A stretch of DNA of 64,000 nucleotides. It comes from JACCZX01 sp963824935. Lineage in GTDB: Bacteria > Pseudomonadota > Gammaproteobacteria > Burkholderiales > Burkholderiaceae_F. Under the pieces are notes generated by a model that was not told the origin of the DNA, ran no database searches, and saw only the letters and a list, made by a program, of their open reading frames with translations. This document shows, one piece after another, positions 39,067 through 48,214 of the stretch. The translations under genes were made by a program, and so were the position numbers. The stretch covers positions 167,187 to 231,186 of the forward strand of contig CAWGRF010000009.1 in assembly GCA_963824935.1 (NCBI GenBank), in the 5' to 3' direction. Each line of letters begins with the position of its first letter. The first letter of the stretch is position 1.

Positions 39067-40398
39067 ATGACAAGCATCTTCATCAGCTACAACCGCGGCA
39101 GCGTCGCCGCTGTCGAAAGCCTTGCGCGCGACTTGGCTGCGATGGGCCATGCCGTTTGGTATGACCAGGCGTTGACGGGCGGCCAACGCTGGTGGGACAA
39201 CATCCTCGACAAGCTGCGGATGAGCGCTGTATTCATGCCGATTCTGACGCCGGAGGCGCTTGACTCGCAAGCCTGCAAGCTTGAACTCAAGTACGCGGCG
39301 GATCTCGGCAAGCCCCTTCTGCCAGTGCTGCTTTCACGCGAGGTCAATCCGAACTTTCTGCCCAAGCCGCTGGCTGAGATCCAATTTGTCGATTACTGCG
39401 CGCAGGACAAATCCGCCGCCTTCGCACTTATGCGTGCGCTGGCCGATACACCTGTGGCGTCCGCGTTGCCGGACCCTTTGCCCGATCCGCCTGCGGTGCC
39501 GCTGTCGTACCTCGGAGATTTGCGCGAGCGGATTGACAGTCCGCAACCCCTGACCTTTCAAGCGCAGATTGCGCTCGCCTACGAGCTAAAGGATTACTTG
39601 CAGCAGCAGGGCCGCTCGGTGTTCGGTGAAATCAGCCAATTGCTGCAGCGTTTCCGTCAGCGGCAGGACCTGCTCGCACGCGTGGCAACAGAAATCGACT
39701 CGATTCTCGACACCGAGCCGACGCCTGTCGTCAGGTCGTCACCTGCAAGCGCCCCGAAGAACGCCGGGAAGGCCAAGTCCACACCGAAGACTAAGTCGGC
39801 GCCAACGACCAAGTCCGTGCCAACCGCCAAGCCTTCGCCAGCGACATCGTCCGCGCCAAAAAAGAGCACCAATACTCTGGCAATCACGTACACACCTGAA
39901 GCAAGCGACGATAAGACTTCGCTGGTCAAGCCACTGGCAACAGTGCCCAAGCACTCGGCCGCACCGGTGTTGGCAACGTTGCTGCGGCAAGCGATTCGTG
40001 ACAAGAAGAAGTGGCAAGTACAGGCCGACAAGAACGACCATCTGCTGATTGACCCATCACTTCAGCCGACGGGCCAGCTCGGCGCAACGCTAACGGTGCG
40101 CGACAACCTTTCCGACACCAAGGCCAAGGCATTGAAAAAGACGGGCTGGGCGATCGACGAAGACATGGCGGCCAAGAGTGTCGTGACGGGCGGGGCGCTT
40201 TACGCTACCGGTGGCCTGGCTGCGCTTGCGCTGCTGAGTAAGACCGTGCGCGACGAATTGATGACGGTCACCGCGACCAAAAGTTGGAAGCGCCCCGATA
40301 CCGATGCCGAGACGGCGGTCATCGCCGATCAGCTGGCGGCCGCTTTGGAGATCATCGCGCCGGAAGCCAAAACCTATACTCAAGTCAAGGTCGGTTGA
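39067..40398 (+). CDS. TIR domain protein with Lys/Pro/Thr-rich linker and C-terminal domain
   Basis: 443 residues; the ATG at 39067 places SIFISYNR at the N-terminus. The TIR domain spans residues 1-130 with the glutamate at E73 (CKLELKYA). A helical segment (about 155-220) leads to a low-complexity linker rich in lysine, threonine, proline and serine (about 225-275). The C-terminal 150 residues hold a conserved-looking soluble domain (WQVQADKNDHLLIDPSL...GATLTVRDNL) with a glycine-rich hydrophobic stretch near residue 380. No name for that domain. It is convergent with the CHAT gene. Likely a TIR effector or sensor; role inferred. Confidence 0.8.
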   Translation: MTSIFISYNRGSVAAVESLARDLAAMGHAVWYDQALTGGQRWWDNILDKLRMSAVFMPILTPEALDSQACKLELKYAADLGKPLLPVLLSREVNPNFLPKPLAEIQFVDYCAQDKSAAFALMRALADTPVASALPDPLPDPPAVPLSYLGDLRERIDSPQPLTFQAQIALAYELKDYLQQQGRSVFGEISQLLQRFRQRQDLLARVATEIDSILDTEPTPVVRSSPASAPKNAGKAKSTPKTKSAPTTKSVPTAKPSPATSSAPKKSTNTLAITYTPEASDDKTSLVKPLATVPKHSAAPVLATLLRQAIRDKKKWQVQADKNDHLLIDPSLQPTGQLGATLTVRDNLSDTKAKALKKTGWAIDEDMAAKSVVTGGALYATGGLAALALLSKTVRDELMTVTATKSWKRPDTDAETAVIADQLAAALEIIAPEAKTYTQVKVG

Positions 40399-40411
40399 TC
40401 TTGATGACGCG

Positions 40412-40468
40412 TGCGTGCGCCCTACCGGAGTGCACCGGAGTTGGGCTTCCGACGTAGCGGCGCACGCA
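40412..40468. terminator. Possible bidirectional terminator between convergent genes
   Basis: TGCGTGCGCC at 40412-40421 pairs with GGCGCACGCA at 40459-40468. The 37-base loop is long and contains a repeated ACCGGAGT. It sits exactly between the TIR stop and the CHAT stop. Confidence 0.35.
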
Positions 40469-40469
40469 G

Positions 40470-43400
40470 TTAATTCGACCGGGCATAGCTGTGCAAATAG
40501 CTGCGCAACTTCGCTAGCAACGCCTCAGCGGCGCGGCGCTCGGCTCCCGCCGCGCTCGCCGCGTACTTGGGTAGTACGAATGACGCCTGATCGATGACCG
40601 AGCTCCACATTGAAGGCGCGCTAACGCGAGTAAAGAGCTCGTCGAATTCGCCTTCGATCTTGGGTCGCTCTGCTTCCAATCTCCGATCGGCAATCGCCGT
40701 GTACATGCGCAACTCAGTAAAGCCGGCAACGCTCCAAAAGTCGGGATCATCGCGCGCCTTGGCCGCCAGACTCTTGCGCACCTCGTCCACTGCAGCGGGA
40801 TCGAACTTGACCGCCGGTTTGCCAGCATTCAGGATCAGTTCCGCAGCCATTCGGTTCAATGTTGGATAAAACAGTTGGGGGTGGTTGCTATCCCGAGCGA
40901 GAGCCTCGGCGCGCGCATACGCTGTCTGCATGTTGGCGATGGCGGTGAGCTCCGCGTCCGTGCGCTTGGCGAGCGCCTCTACTAGCGCGAGCCGCTTCCA
41001 GGCGGAGCCGAGCAGGCTCTCGCGTTCGATCGACGGTTGAACGGCGACGATCCGCTCGAGCAGCGCGCGCGCATCGTTAATCTCATCGCGAGCCTTGTTC
41101 AGTTGAGCTGCACTGGCTTTTCCGTTTTGCTTGCGCGCCGGGTCTACGCTTTCCCATGCCTGTCGCACACGCAGATTGCCTAGCTGTTCACTCGCTTTCA
41201 GAGCGGCGCTCGCATCGTTCGCGGCAAGCGCTCTCTTGTACCAGCGGATCGCAGCGGCTGAGTCTTTCGCCTCCGCCCACGCAAGTCCAAAAGCTTCCGC
41301 CACCGCGCCGATGCCGCCCCACTGGGCGTCGAAGCGCGCCTCCAAGTGGCGGATCTTCGCGCGCTGCTTTTCTTGGTCGGCCTTTTGATAGCGGCTCTTG
41401 ATCGCCAGTGATTCGAGCGCGAGCGCCAGCGCAACCGGAGACGCGACGCCAGCGAACTCGTCGCCCACCGGCGCCACGTACTGCTGCGGGTCAGATACAT
41501 CGCGGCGAAACTTCCAGTCGGGATCGCCGTAGCACTGATACGCTGCCCACGTATTGCCGCCTTCTGCGTACGCAGCGCCACGCGCTTCCGCCACCGCGTC
41601 GAGGAATCGCTGACCGCGCAGCAGCGACGTATAAAACATTGTCGCAAACGTCATCGCGGGCCCGTCTTCGACTGCCCAGCCAGCTGCTACTACACATCGC
41701 ACGCCGATGTTGATCAGTGCTTCGGCAACAGTCGCGGCGAAGCGTGGCCGGCCATAAGCATTGAGCGCCTCATCGGGCTGACGCGCAGCGAGATGGCAGC
41801 AGTTGACAAACACCAGCTCGGGGACCACGCGCATGCTCTGAATCTCGCGCGGGCCGAGGAACGAGTCAGCGGACAGCACGACGCCGCGCGGGTTTATGAG
41901 CTGCTGCGGTGGATCGCCCGGCTTAGTCGGAACGGGTCCCAGCATCTCGGGCGGCTCGCCGTGTCCTGCAATGTGCACGATGCGCCAATCGCGCTCCATC
42001 AACGCGTTGATGACGGTCAGCGCATCGGCCCCGACCTGCGTCACGTCATCGGGGCTGATCAGCTCTTTCATCTGCTGTGCATTCAAGCCACCGGCTTCCT
42101 TGAGCCGCGCGACCACTGCTTTCGCTTCATCTCGTGCGCCTGCCAGCCGTCCGTACTTCGCATCGCAGGCCGGTTCGCCCACAATCAGCACGCTGGCATC
42201 CGTGTCCGCATCCACCACCTGCTGGCGGAATTCCGCCGTGCGTAGTTTGCGCAGCAACTTCGCGCGAATCGCCCATGGCCTGCGGTCACCGCCGGCGCCT
42301 GTATCGGTGTCGAGTAGCTCCCAAGGGAAGACGGCGGTGCCACTATCCAGCTCAATGACCATCTCGGTCGTGCCGCCGAGGAACGGTTCCATCTCGACCG
42401 GCACCAGCAACTGAAACAGTGTGCGGCCGATCTGGCGGTCGGCGTTCTGATCGTTCGCGGCGCTGCGCGCCAGCTCGCGCAACAGCGTGCCCTGAGTTTG
42501 CTGCGCGCGTACTTCCGTGCGCGCGCGCTTGGTATCCAGCGTGTAGGAAATCATCGTGTCGCCGAGTGGGCCTGCCTGCGTGACGGCGCTGATGAAGTCG
42601 TAATCTGCCCCGCGATAGCCGGCGTCGAGCGGCCGCCGCAGCGCGCCGGTGCCGGAGCGCACGAGGTCGTCGACGGCATAGCGGCCTGGCGTTGCCGTGT
42701 TCTGAACCTGCAGCGCGCGCCAAGCTTCGGTCGCGCGATCGAGATACAGCTCGACGAAGTACAGATGGCCGATCCGCGGCCATCTGCGAATGGGCCGGCC
42801 GGCATTCGACTCTTTCTGCTTGCCGTCGCCCGATTTTTGCTGCTTGCTATCGCTCGACTCTTGTTGCTGGCTGTCGCTCTCGTTGGTCTCTCGAAGCCGA
42901 TCATCGGCTTCGCGCACGCCCTGTGCAACCAGTTGCGCCGACTGGCCGACGGTGATTCCAGATCCACCGCTGGCGATCAGTGTTGCCGCAATGCTGATCA
43001 GAGCGGGCGCATCTGCTTGCGTCTCCACAACGTGCTGTACCCACGCGATTGTTGCCTGCCGCACTGTATGCACGAGGTCGGCGGGACTCAGCTTGCCCTC
43101 TTCGCCGAGTCCGACGACGATCACCGCTCTTGGGCGGGGTGGTTGCCACGGGTTGTTCGGATCGGTCTGCGTGTTGACGAACACCTGGTGTGTGCCGGGC
43201 GGTACCGGATATAGCCCAACTTTCAGCGAGTTCTCCATCGCACCGCCGACGAGCTTGTTGACAACGTCCTCGGTGCCCGACAGTCGCAGCGAGCGATAGT
43301 GACCAATCAACAGCGGCTGGCGGATAAAGCTCAAGTCGCCATTGATGACGGTGATTCTTAGCGCGGCACCACGCGTATCAGAGCGCTCGCTCGATTGCTC

Positions 43401-46169
43401 GCTGTCCAACGTCAACAGCTTGCGTGGGTTGCTCGGGGGTGTGACGTTAAGACGCGTGCGCGATGGCCGGCTGCGAACATGCGCGACTGCCGCCGTAGCA
43501 GCGCCGCGCACGCCCGACGTCTCGACAAGCGGCGCCAGCAGATTCGTAGAGCCTTTGTCGAGCAGTTCCACGTAAGCCTCGAAGGCCGATTTGTCGTCGG
43601 CAAGGCTGCCGTGCTCACAATCGAGCTGCCACGTGCGCACGCCGGGCAGCCGTGCACTGGGAAGCGTCACACGACCATCGCCATGGCCGGCCGCATCGAG
43701 ATAGACGAGGCCTTCATCGCCGATCTCATAGCCATCGGGCGTGAAGCGCGCTTGCCCCACGACAAGCTTCAGCTTGTCCTTGAACGTGGGCAGGTCGGTT
43801 GTGATCTGCGCATCGAGACGCTTGCGCAGGTTCACGGCGCGGTCGAGCACCTCCTGCGGCGGCACGCCCCACTCGTATTCGTTGATCTGTATTTCGTTGC
43901 GATGCCACCAACTCGCTTCGCGAACACGCCGTAGATCTTCGCCGGCAAGCCTCTCCCATTCGCCGTGTTCGTTGAGCTTCAGATCCTTCTCGAGCAGGGA
44001 AGCCTGCAGCTGAATGAAGCCCGGCATGCGAGCCATCAGTGCGCGTGCGGACTTATCCTGAAACGGCGCGCCGAACGTCACGAGCAAGTTGCCAAACGTG
44101 TCGTCGCCGGATAGCACTTGCATCGGCGCCCACGAACCCGCATTCGGCGTACCAAGCATCAACAGGCGCGCGCCGGGGTGCGCCATCATGCGTTGCCACA
44201 CCTGCGGCTTTTCGAGCTGCATCGTGCGCGCGAGCACACCGCCCATCGAGTGGGCAATCAGCCGCACCGGCTTGCCGCTCGCTGCGCGCGCATCGAGCGC
44301 CGCCTCCACTGCCGCTGCCAGGCGACGCGCTTCTTCTTCGAGCGGCCGGCGCCAATCGAACGCGAACTCGATCACCTCGTGCGTCTTCGACAGAAACTCG
44401 GCCAGGTCGTCGTAGCTCATGCCAACCGGCCCGTCGGGCTCGACGCCGTCGGGCTGGCCGGTGTAGTCGAGCTTCTTCAGCCCGTTGATCAGGCGCCAGC
44501 CAAGCCAGATCCGCTTCTTACCGACCTTCAGATTGCTGCCCAAAATTCCCGGCAACAGGAACACCGCCGGCTTTTCGCTCGCCGGCTTGCCGTCATCGGC
44601 TCCACGCCGCCGTCCGCGCAAACCGGTGGATGACTCGCCCGCCCATGAAAGTGGCCCGATGACGCGGAAGCCGGTGGGTGTGTCTTGTGTCAGCGCATTG
44701 ACGACCGCTTCGGCAGTGCGTTCGTTGCTGAAGTAGTTGAAGTGCGAAACCTTTCCACCCTGGTCCAGCACGAAGCTCGCACCCGCCGCGCGCGGTGCGC
44801 CGCCGTACATCGAGCTTGTTTGCACGACCAGGTCGTTGTCGCTCCAGTAAAACGCGTCGGCCATCAGTGTCTTCAGCCATGACGTGACCGAATCGCCCTC
44901 GATGTCGCCGGCGACGACGCGCAGCTCGCCCGCGAATCGCTTCGTCGACTGCATGCAGCCACGAATCAGCGGACTGTCTGGAATCTGCGCCGCGAGGCCT
45001 GGAATCAGCTCTACGTCGGCGCGGCGTTGCGCCACTTCGGCCAGGAATTCGAGTAGCGCGGGCGCGACCGGGATGCCGGCCAGCTCGAGCGTCCACTTGA
45101 ACACCGACAAGTAGGCGTCCAGCCGCTTCGAAGCGAGCAGCGTGCCGCGTGCCGGGCATGCGACACGCACGATGCGCTCGACTTGAATGTCGCGGCTGCG
45201 CACTTCGTCTGCCAGTGTCGTCAACGCCTCGCGCTGCGTCTTGTACTCGGCCCCTTTGAAGAAGGCGATATCGTCGGAGCCGAGCTTCGGGTTCGCGCAT
45301 ACGCGGGCGAGTACCTCGGCCACCAACCCTCCGCGCGAGTGCGTCACCAGGTGCAGCCGCGCTCCCTTGGGCAGCGCTTGCACGAGCGTCAGCGCGTTGC
45401 TGATCGGGCTCACGCCGAGCGTCGGATGCTCCAGCGCATAAACGCGGTTGGCGTACTTTGCGAACAGCGAGCGCACGTGCTGCGGATGCAGCGACCACAG
45501 CTTTGCAAACGAGCTGCTGGTGGTTGAGAAGGTGCCATGCACGAACACAAGCAGCGGCGCGCCGTCGGGCGCGGCCGGCGCCTGCTTCAGCGGCGTGCCC
45601 TTGCCTTTCAGCGGCGGCAGGGATTCGGATGAAAGCGCATACAGGCCGGCCGTGACCTGGTCATCAACGTGCTGCACTGCCTTCGCCGCGACGAAGTCGG
45701 CTGCGCCGCCTGTGGCAGCTCCAGTGATGACCTGGACCGCCGAGAGAAGTACGTCACCGAGGAAGCCGCGCGTCTTACCGCGCACAGCGGCGCTTTGCTC
45801 AAGCCCGCGCCATTGCAATTGCGCGGGCACCGTCACCTCATTTGGACCGGGTTGATCTGCACCACCACGGCTGCGGCTGCGCTTGATCTCGCTTTGCTGC
45901 GCGAGCATCAGGTCGCGCGCAGTCTCCGGGTGCAGGGTCAGAGCCGGTCCGTTTGCGATCTGCAGCACGACCACGTCCTCACCCGGCACTGCGGTCACAC
46001 GCACGTCATGGCCCTCGCCGCGCCGCGCGCCTACGCGCACCGATTGCTTAACGACGCCGCGCAGCAGCCCGGCCGGAAGCGCCGCGGGCGCTGCTCCGCG
46101 CGTCTCGACGGCCGGCTGTTCCTGGCCGGGCACGATAAAGACAATCGGCTGTACGGTGGTTGTTGCCAT
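40470..46169 (-). CDS. Giant protein: two alpha/beta-hydrolase (lipase) domains - CHAT protease domain - TPR-like tail
   Basis: 1899 residues. The ATG at 46169 has GGAG at -11 and is preferred over an upstream GTG at 46190. A first alpha/beta-hydrolase domain has LVFVHGTFS (about residue 209) and the nucleophile elbow THSRGG (about 277). A second has a LCAT/lipase-like PGILGSNL (about 541) and AHSMGG (about 640). After a glutamine/serine/lysine-rich linker (about 1130-1150) comes a CHAT caspase-like protease domain: VHIAGHGE (about 1401) and VFVNCCHLA (about 1456) supply the His/Cys dyad. The last 300 residues are helical with TPR-like repeats. CHAT domains are proteases or degraded proteases in defence and cell-death systems; lipase fusions could attack membranes. 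Third gene of the caspase-amidase-CHAT operon, 17 bases after the amidase. No frameshift in 5.7 kb. Confidence 0.83.
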   Translation of the reverse strand: MATTTVQPIVFIVPGQEQPAVETRGAAPAALPAGLLRGVVKQSVRVGARRGEGHDVRVTAVPGEDVVVLQIANGPALTLHPETARDLMLAQQSEIKRSRSRGGADQPGPNEVTVPAQLQWRGLEQSAAVRGKTRGFLGDVLLSAVQVITGAATGGAADFVAAKAVQHVDDQVTAGLYALSSESLPPLKGKGTPLKQAPAAPDGAPLLVFVHGTFSTTSSSFAKLWSLHPQHVRSLFAKYANRVYALEHPTLGVSPISNALTLVQALPKGARLHLVTHSRGGLVAEVLARVCANPKLGSDDIAFFKGAEYKTQREALTTLADEVRSRDIQVERIVRVACPARGTLLASKRLDAYLSVFKWTLELAGIPVAPALLEFLAEVAQRRADVELIPGLAAQIPDSPLIRGCMQSTKRFAGELRVVAGDIEGDSVTSWLKTLMADAFYWSDNDLVVQTSSMYGGAPRAAGASFVLDQGGKVSHFNYFSNERTAEAVVNALTQDTPTGFRVIGPLSWAGESSTGLRGRRRGADDGKPASEKPAVFLLPGILGSNLKVGKKRIWLGWRLINGLKKLDYTGQPDGVEPDGPVGMSYDDLAEFLSKTHEVIEFAFDWRRPLEEEARRLAAAVEAALDARAASGKPVRLIAHSMGGVLARTMQLEKPQVWQRMMAHPGARLLMLGTPNAGSWAPMQVLSGDDTFGNLLVTFGAPFQDKSARALMARMPGFIQLQASLLEKDLKLNEHGEWERLAGEDLRRVREASWWHRNEIQINEYEWGVPPQEVLDRAVNLRKRLDAQITTDLPTFKDKLKLVVGQARFTPDGYEIGDEGLVYLDAAGHGDGRVTLPSARLPGVRTWQLDCEHGSLADDKSAFEAYVELLDKGSTNLLAPLVETSGVRGAATAAVAHVRSRPSRTRLNVTPPSNPRKLLTLDSEQSSERSDTRGAALRITVINGDLSFIRQPLLIGHYRSLRLSGTEDVVNKLVGGAMENSLKVGLYPVPPGTHQVFVNTQTDPNNPWQPPRPRAVIVVGLGEEGKLSPADLVHTVRQATIAWVQHVVETQADAPALISIAATLIASGGSGITVGQSAQLVAQGVREADDRLRETNESDSQQQESSDSKQQKSGDGKQKESNAGRPIRRWPRIGHLYFVELYLDRATEAWRALQVQNTATPGRYAVDDLVRSGTGALRRPLDAGYRGADYDFISAVTQAGPLGDTMISYTLDTKRARTEVRAQQTQGTLLRELARSAANDQNADRQIGRTLFQLLVPVEMEPFLGGTTEMVIELDSGTAVFPWELLDTDTGAGGDRRPWAIRAKLLRKLRTAEFRQQVVDADTDASVLIVGEPACDAKYGRLAGARDEAKAVVARLKEAGGLNAQQMKELISPDDVTQVGADALTVINALMERDWRIVHIAGHGEPPEMLGPVPTKPGDPPQQLINPRGVVLSADSFLGPREIQSMRVVPELVFVNCCHLAARQPDEALNAYGRPRFAATVAEALINIGVRCVVAAGWAVEDGPAMTFATMFYTSLLRGQRFLDAVAEARGAAYAEGGNTWAAYQCYGDPDWKFRRDVSDPQQYVAPVGDEFAGVASPVALALALESLAIKSRYQKADQEKQRAKIRHLEARFDAQWGGIGAVAEAFGLAWAEAKDSAAAIRWYKRALAANDASAALKASEQLGNLRVRQAWESVDPARKQNGKASAAQLNKARDEINDARALLERIVAVQPSIERESLLGSAWKRLALVEALAKRTDAELTAIANMQTAYARAEALARDSNHPQLFYPTLNRMAAELILNAGKPAVKFDPAAVDEVRKSLAAKARDDPDFWSVAGFTELRMYTAIADRRLEAERPKIEGEFDELFTRVSAPSMWSSVIDQASFVLPKYAASAAGAERRAAEALLAKLRSYLHSYARSN

Positions 46170-46186
46170 GTCGGACTCCTGATCGG

Positions 46187-47101
46187 TCACGTACGCCCGC
46201 GCCGAGGCGAGCGTTTGCGCGCTGAGGTTGTCTTCTTCGGTGTTTTGCGTGCGACGGCCTGCTTAACCGCGCTACGCGGGTGCGCCACGGCCGGCGCGCG
46301 CACGATGAAGCTATTGTTGACCCAGCCTTCGATATCAGTGGGCCCTTCGACTTCCACCTTGCTCCAGCGGTCAGCCGGTTGTAGCAGCAAGACGACCGTG
46401 CCTCTTTTCAGCGGCGGCGCGACCGGCTCAAACGACGCGTCAGGACCCTTGCGGATGTTGAGTCTGTCCGCGGTCACGACATAGCGCGGCGGAACATCAT
46501 CGCTGCGACCCAATGCGCGGCTGGCGATGGAAGCGAGCGGAAACGCCGGCCCCGGGTCCTGTTTGCGTCCGCGCGCAATGTCTTCGTGGCCAAGTACATC
46601 TTCGAGCCCGTAATGGTCGACCAGCAGTTCGGCCAGCTCCAGCGCACGTTCGATCTGCACTTCGGTGAACGCGTGCCAGGGTCGCACGCCACCGCCGTGT
46701 TTGTGCTCGGCGAACATCACATCACTGGCGGCGTATTCCTTGCCGAACCACGCTACGAACTTGTCTCCCACGCGGCTCAAAGCACCGGCGTTGTCCATTT
46801 CGATACCGATCGACGCTTGGTTCAAACCCACGAGGCCGTTCCACTGGCTCACCCCTGCATGCCAGGCGACGATGTTAAATGGCAGCAGCTGCACGATGCG
46901 CCCATCGCGCGCCAGCACTAAATGCGCCGACGCGTTGCCCTGTGGTTTGCGTGTGCACAGCGACTCGACCGAACTCTCGGCCGATCGGCCGGCCGTGTAA
47001 TGGAACACGAGGTAGCGCGCCTTCAACTCGCCGCCGTGATTCGGCGTGGCGCGGAAGGTGACGCGGTCGCCGACGAGGCGGTGATTCTTGATGCTAAGCA
47101 C
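46187..47101 (-). CDS. N-acetylmuramoyl-L-alanine amidase (amidase_2) with SH3b domain
   Basis: 304 residues from a GTG at 47101. The amidase_2 zinc site is visible: YLVFHYTAG near residue 32, ASAHLVLARDG, NQASIGIEMDN and LGHEDIARGRKQDPG. An SH3b wall-binding domain follows (TADRLNIRKGPDASF), and then a lysine/arginine-rich tail. It would cut the amide between MurNAc and the stem peptide. No signal peptide is seen, so it may act from inside or be released on lysis. It lies 8 bases after the caspase gene and 17 before the CHAT gene, so the operon is tight. Homologues include AmiD/AmpD-type enzymes. Confidence 0.88.
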   Translation of the reverse strand: MLSIKNHRLVGDRVTFRATPNHGGELKARYLVFHYTAGRSAESSVESLCTRKPQGNASAHLVLARDGRIVQLLPFNIVAWHAGVSQWNGLVGLNQASIGIEMDNAGALSRVGDKFVAWFGKEYAASDVMFAEHKHGGGVRPWHAFTEVQIERALELAELLVDHYGLEDVLGHEDIARGRKQDPGPAFPLASIASRALGRSDDVPPRYVVTADRLNIRKGPDASFEPVAPPLKRGTVVLLLQPADRWSKVEVEGPTDIEGWVNNSFIVRAPAVAHPRSAVKQAVARKTPKKTTSARKRSPRRGRT

Positions 47102-47109
47102 GCCAGTGC

Positions 47110-48027
47110 TCAGACCGTGAACGGCCGCTGCGCGACGAAGCGCGCCACGTTGCCCAGCAGGTACAGGTTGGGCGTCTGCGCCGCCGACATGCCAGCGCGA
47201 ATGGCGGCATGGAAGCTTGCATAGTTACCTTGGTAAGCGCCGAGGTTCCACACCTGCAATAGCTGCGCGGTGAAGGCACCGTTCTGGTCACCGTCCATCG
47301 ATGTCTGGTTGTCCTGGCACCCCGAGATTAGGATGACCGCCGCCTTGAACTTGCGCACGATCGCGCTCACACGACCGCCGCTGACGCTAAGGTTCGACAA
47401 CACTGCGTCCGGATCAGCGACGCTCGCCTTGCCGGCCGACTTGGCAATGTCGTTCTGCAGCTTGTCGTAGAACGCCTGGTGCTGCGCATAAACGCGCCGA
47501 CCGACCTCGATCGGCATCATCTTCGAGCGCGCCGTGCCCAACGCAGCGTCGGTACTCGGTGGACGAGCGCGTGTGACGGTGCCCGAATGGCAGCTGTCCG
47601 ACAACACGAGGATACGCACGCCGGCTGCGAAGCGACTCAGCTCGAAGTACAACTCGTCGTCGATTAACTGGCCGTCGTACAGACACCAGGTCTCGTCCTG
47701 CTTATCGGCTTCATCGCCGGTGACGTCGGGCACCTGTCCGCCATGACCCGAGTACGTGAGGAAGAATAGGTCTCCCGCACGCAACGACTTGGCGGCGGCG
47801 CGGATGCCGGCCAGCGTCTTGGCGCGCGTGCCCTTCTTCGTGAGCAGCACACTGGCCTTGATGCCCTGCGCGCGCGCAAGCGCTGCCAAGTCGTTCGCAT
47901 CAAATTCGCAGGAGGCCAGGGGCCCGGTCCAGCCACCATAGGCAGAAGCGCTGACCGTGTTCAGACCGATATGCAGCGACACGGCGCGCGCCTTGGACAC
48001 GGAAGCCTTGCGTTTCTTGTTCGTCAT
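47110..48027 (-). CDS. Caspase-like (C14/metacaspase) protease
   Basis: 305 residues; the ATG at 48027 follows GGAG, and an earlier in-frame start at 48078 is less likely. The catalytic dyad is H at about residue 94 (LTYSGHGGQVPD) and C at about 146 (LSDSCHSGT), with the usual 50-residue spacing. The N-terminus is short and basic (MTNKKRKAS), with no extra death-fold domain. The body VSLHIGLNTVSASAYGGW matches prokaryotic caspase homologues. First gene of the minus-strand operon and divergent from the TIR-CHASE2 operon. It is expected to be a cytosolic protease that could activate or process the CHAT/lipase protein or the amidase; that link is inferred. Confidence 0.88.
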   Translation of the reverse strand: MTNKKRKASVSKARAVSLHIGLNTVSASAYGGWTGPLASCEFDANDLAALARAQGIKASVLLTKKGTRAKTLAGIRAAAKSLRAGDLFFLTYSGHGGQVPDVTGDEADKQDETWCLYDGQLIDDELYFELSRFAAGVRILVLSDSCHSGTVTRARPPSTDAALGTARSKMMPIEVGRRVYAQHQAFYDKLQNDIAKSAGKASVADPDAVLSNLSVSGGRVSAIVRKFKAAVILISGCQDNQTSMDGDQNGAFTAQLLQVWNLGAYQGNYASFHAAIRAGMSAAQTPNLYLLGNVARFVAQRPFTV

Positions 48028-48214
48028 AGAAGCTCCGCTGCGTAGCCAAGCTCGATCATCGCGACAAATACCTGTCACATCAACAGGTCTGCCCTACGCG
48101 CGGGATGTGAAAAGTCGACAACAAGGTAATGTCTGACAAGAGTAACGTTTTGCGCGCTATGGAAACTGCTCCATCGAACATGACGCTAATCACATTCGCG
48201 TAACTATCGTCGTC
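48028..48214. promoter_or_regulatory. Divergent promoter region between caspase and TIR-CHASE2 operons
   Basis: 187 bases, more AT-rich than the flanking genes, that must contain promoters for both operons. I see no unambiguous -35/-10 pair or palindrome. Shared control of the two operons is suggested by position only. Confidence 0.4.

Noticed and set aside
40470..48027. CRISPR or toxin-antitoxin locus near the caspase operon
   Set aside because: No repeat array and no toxin-antitoxin-sized gene pair was found; the small membrane gene at 51530 belongs to the other operon.
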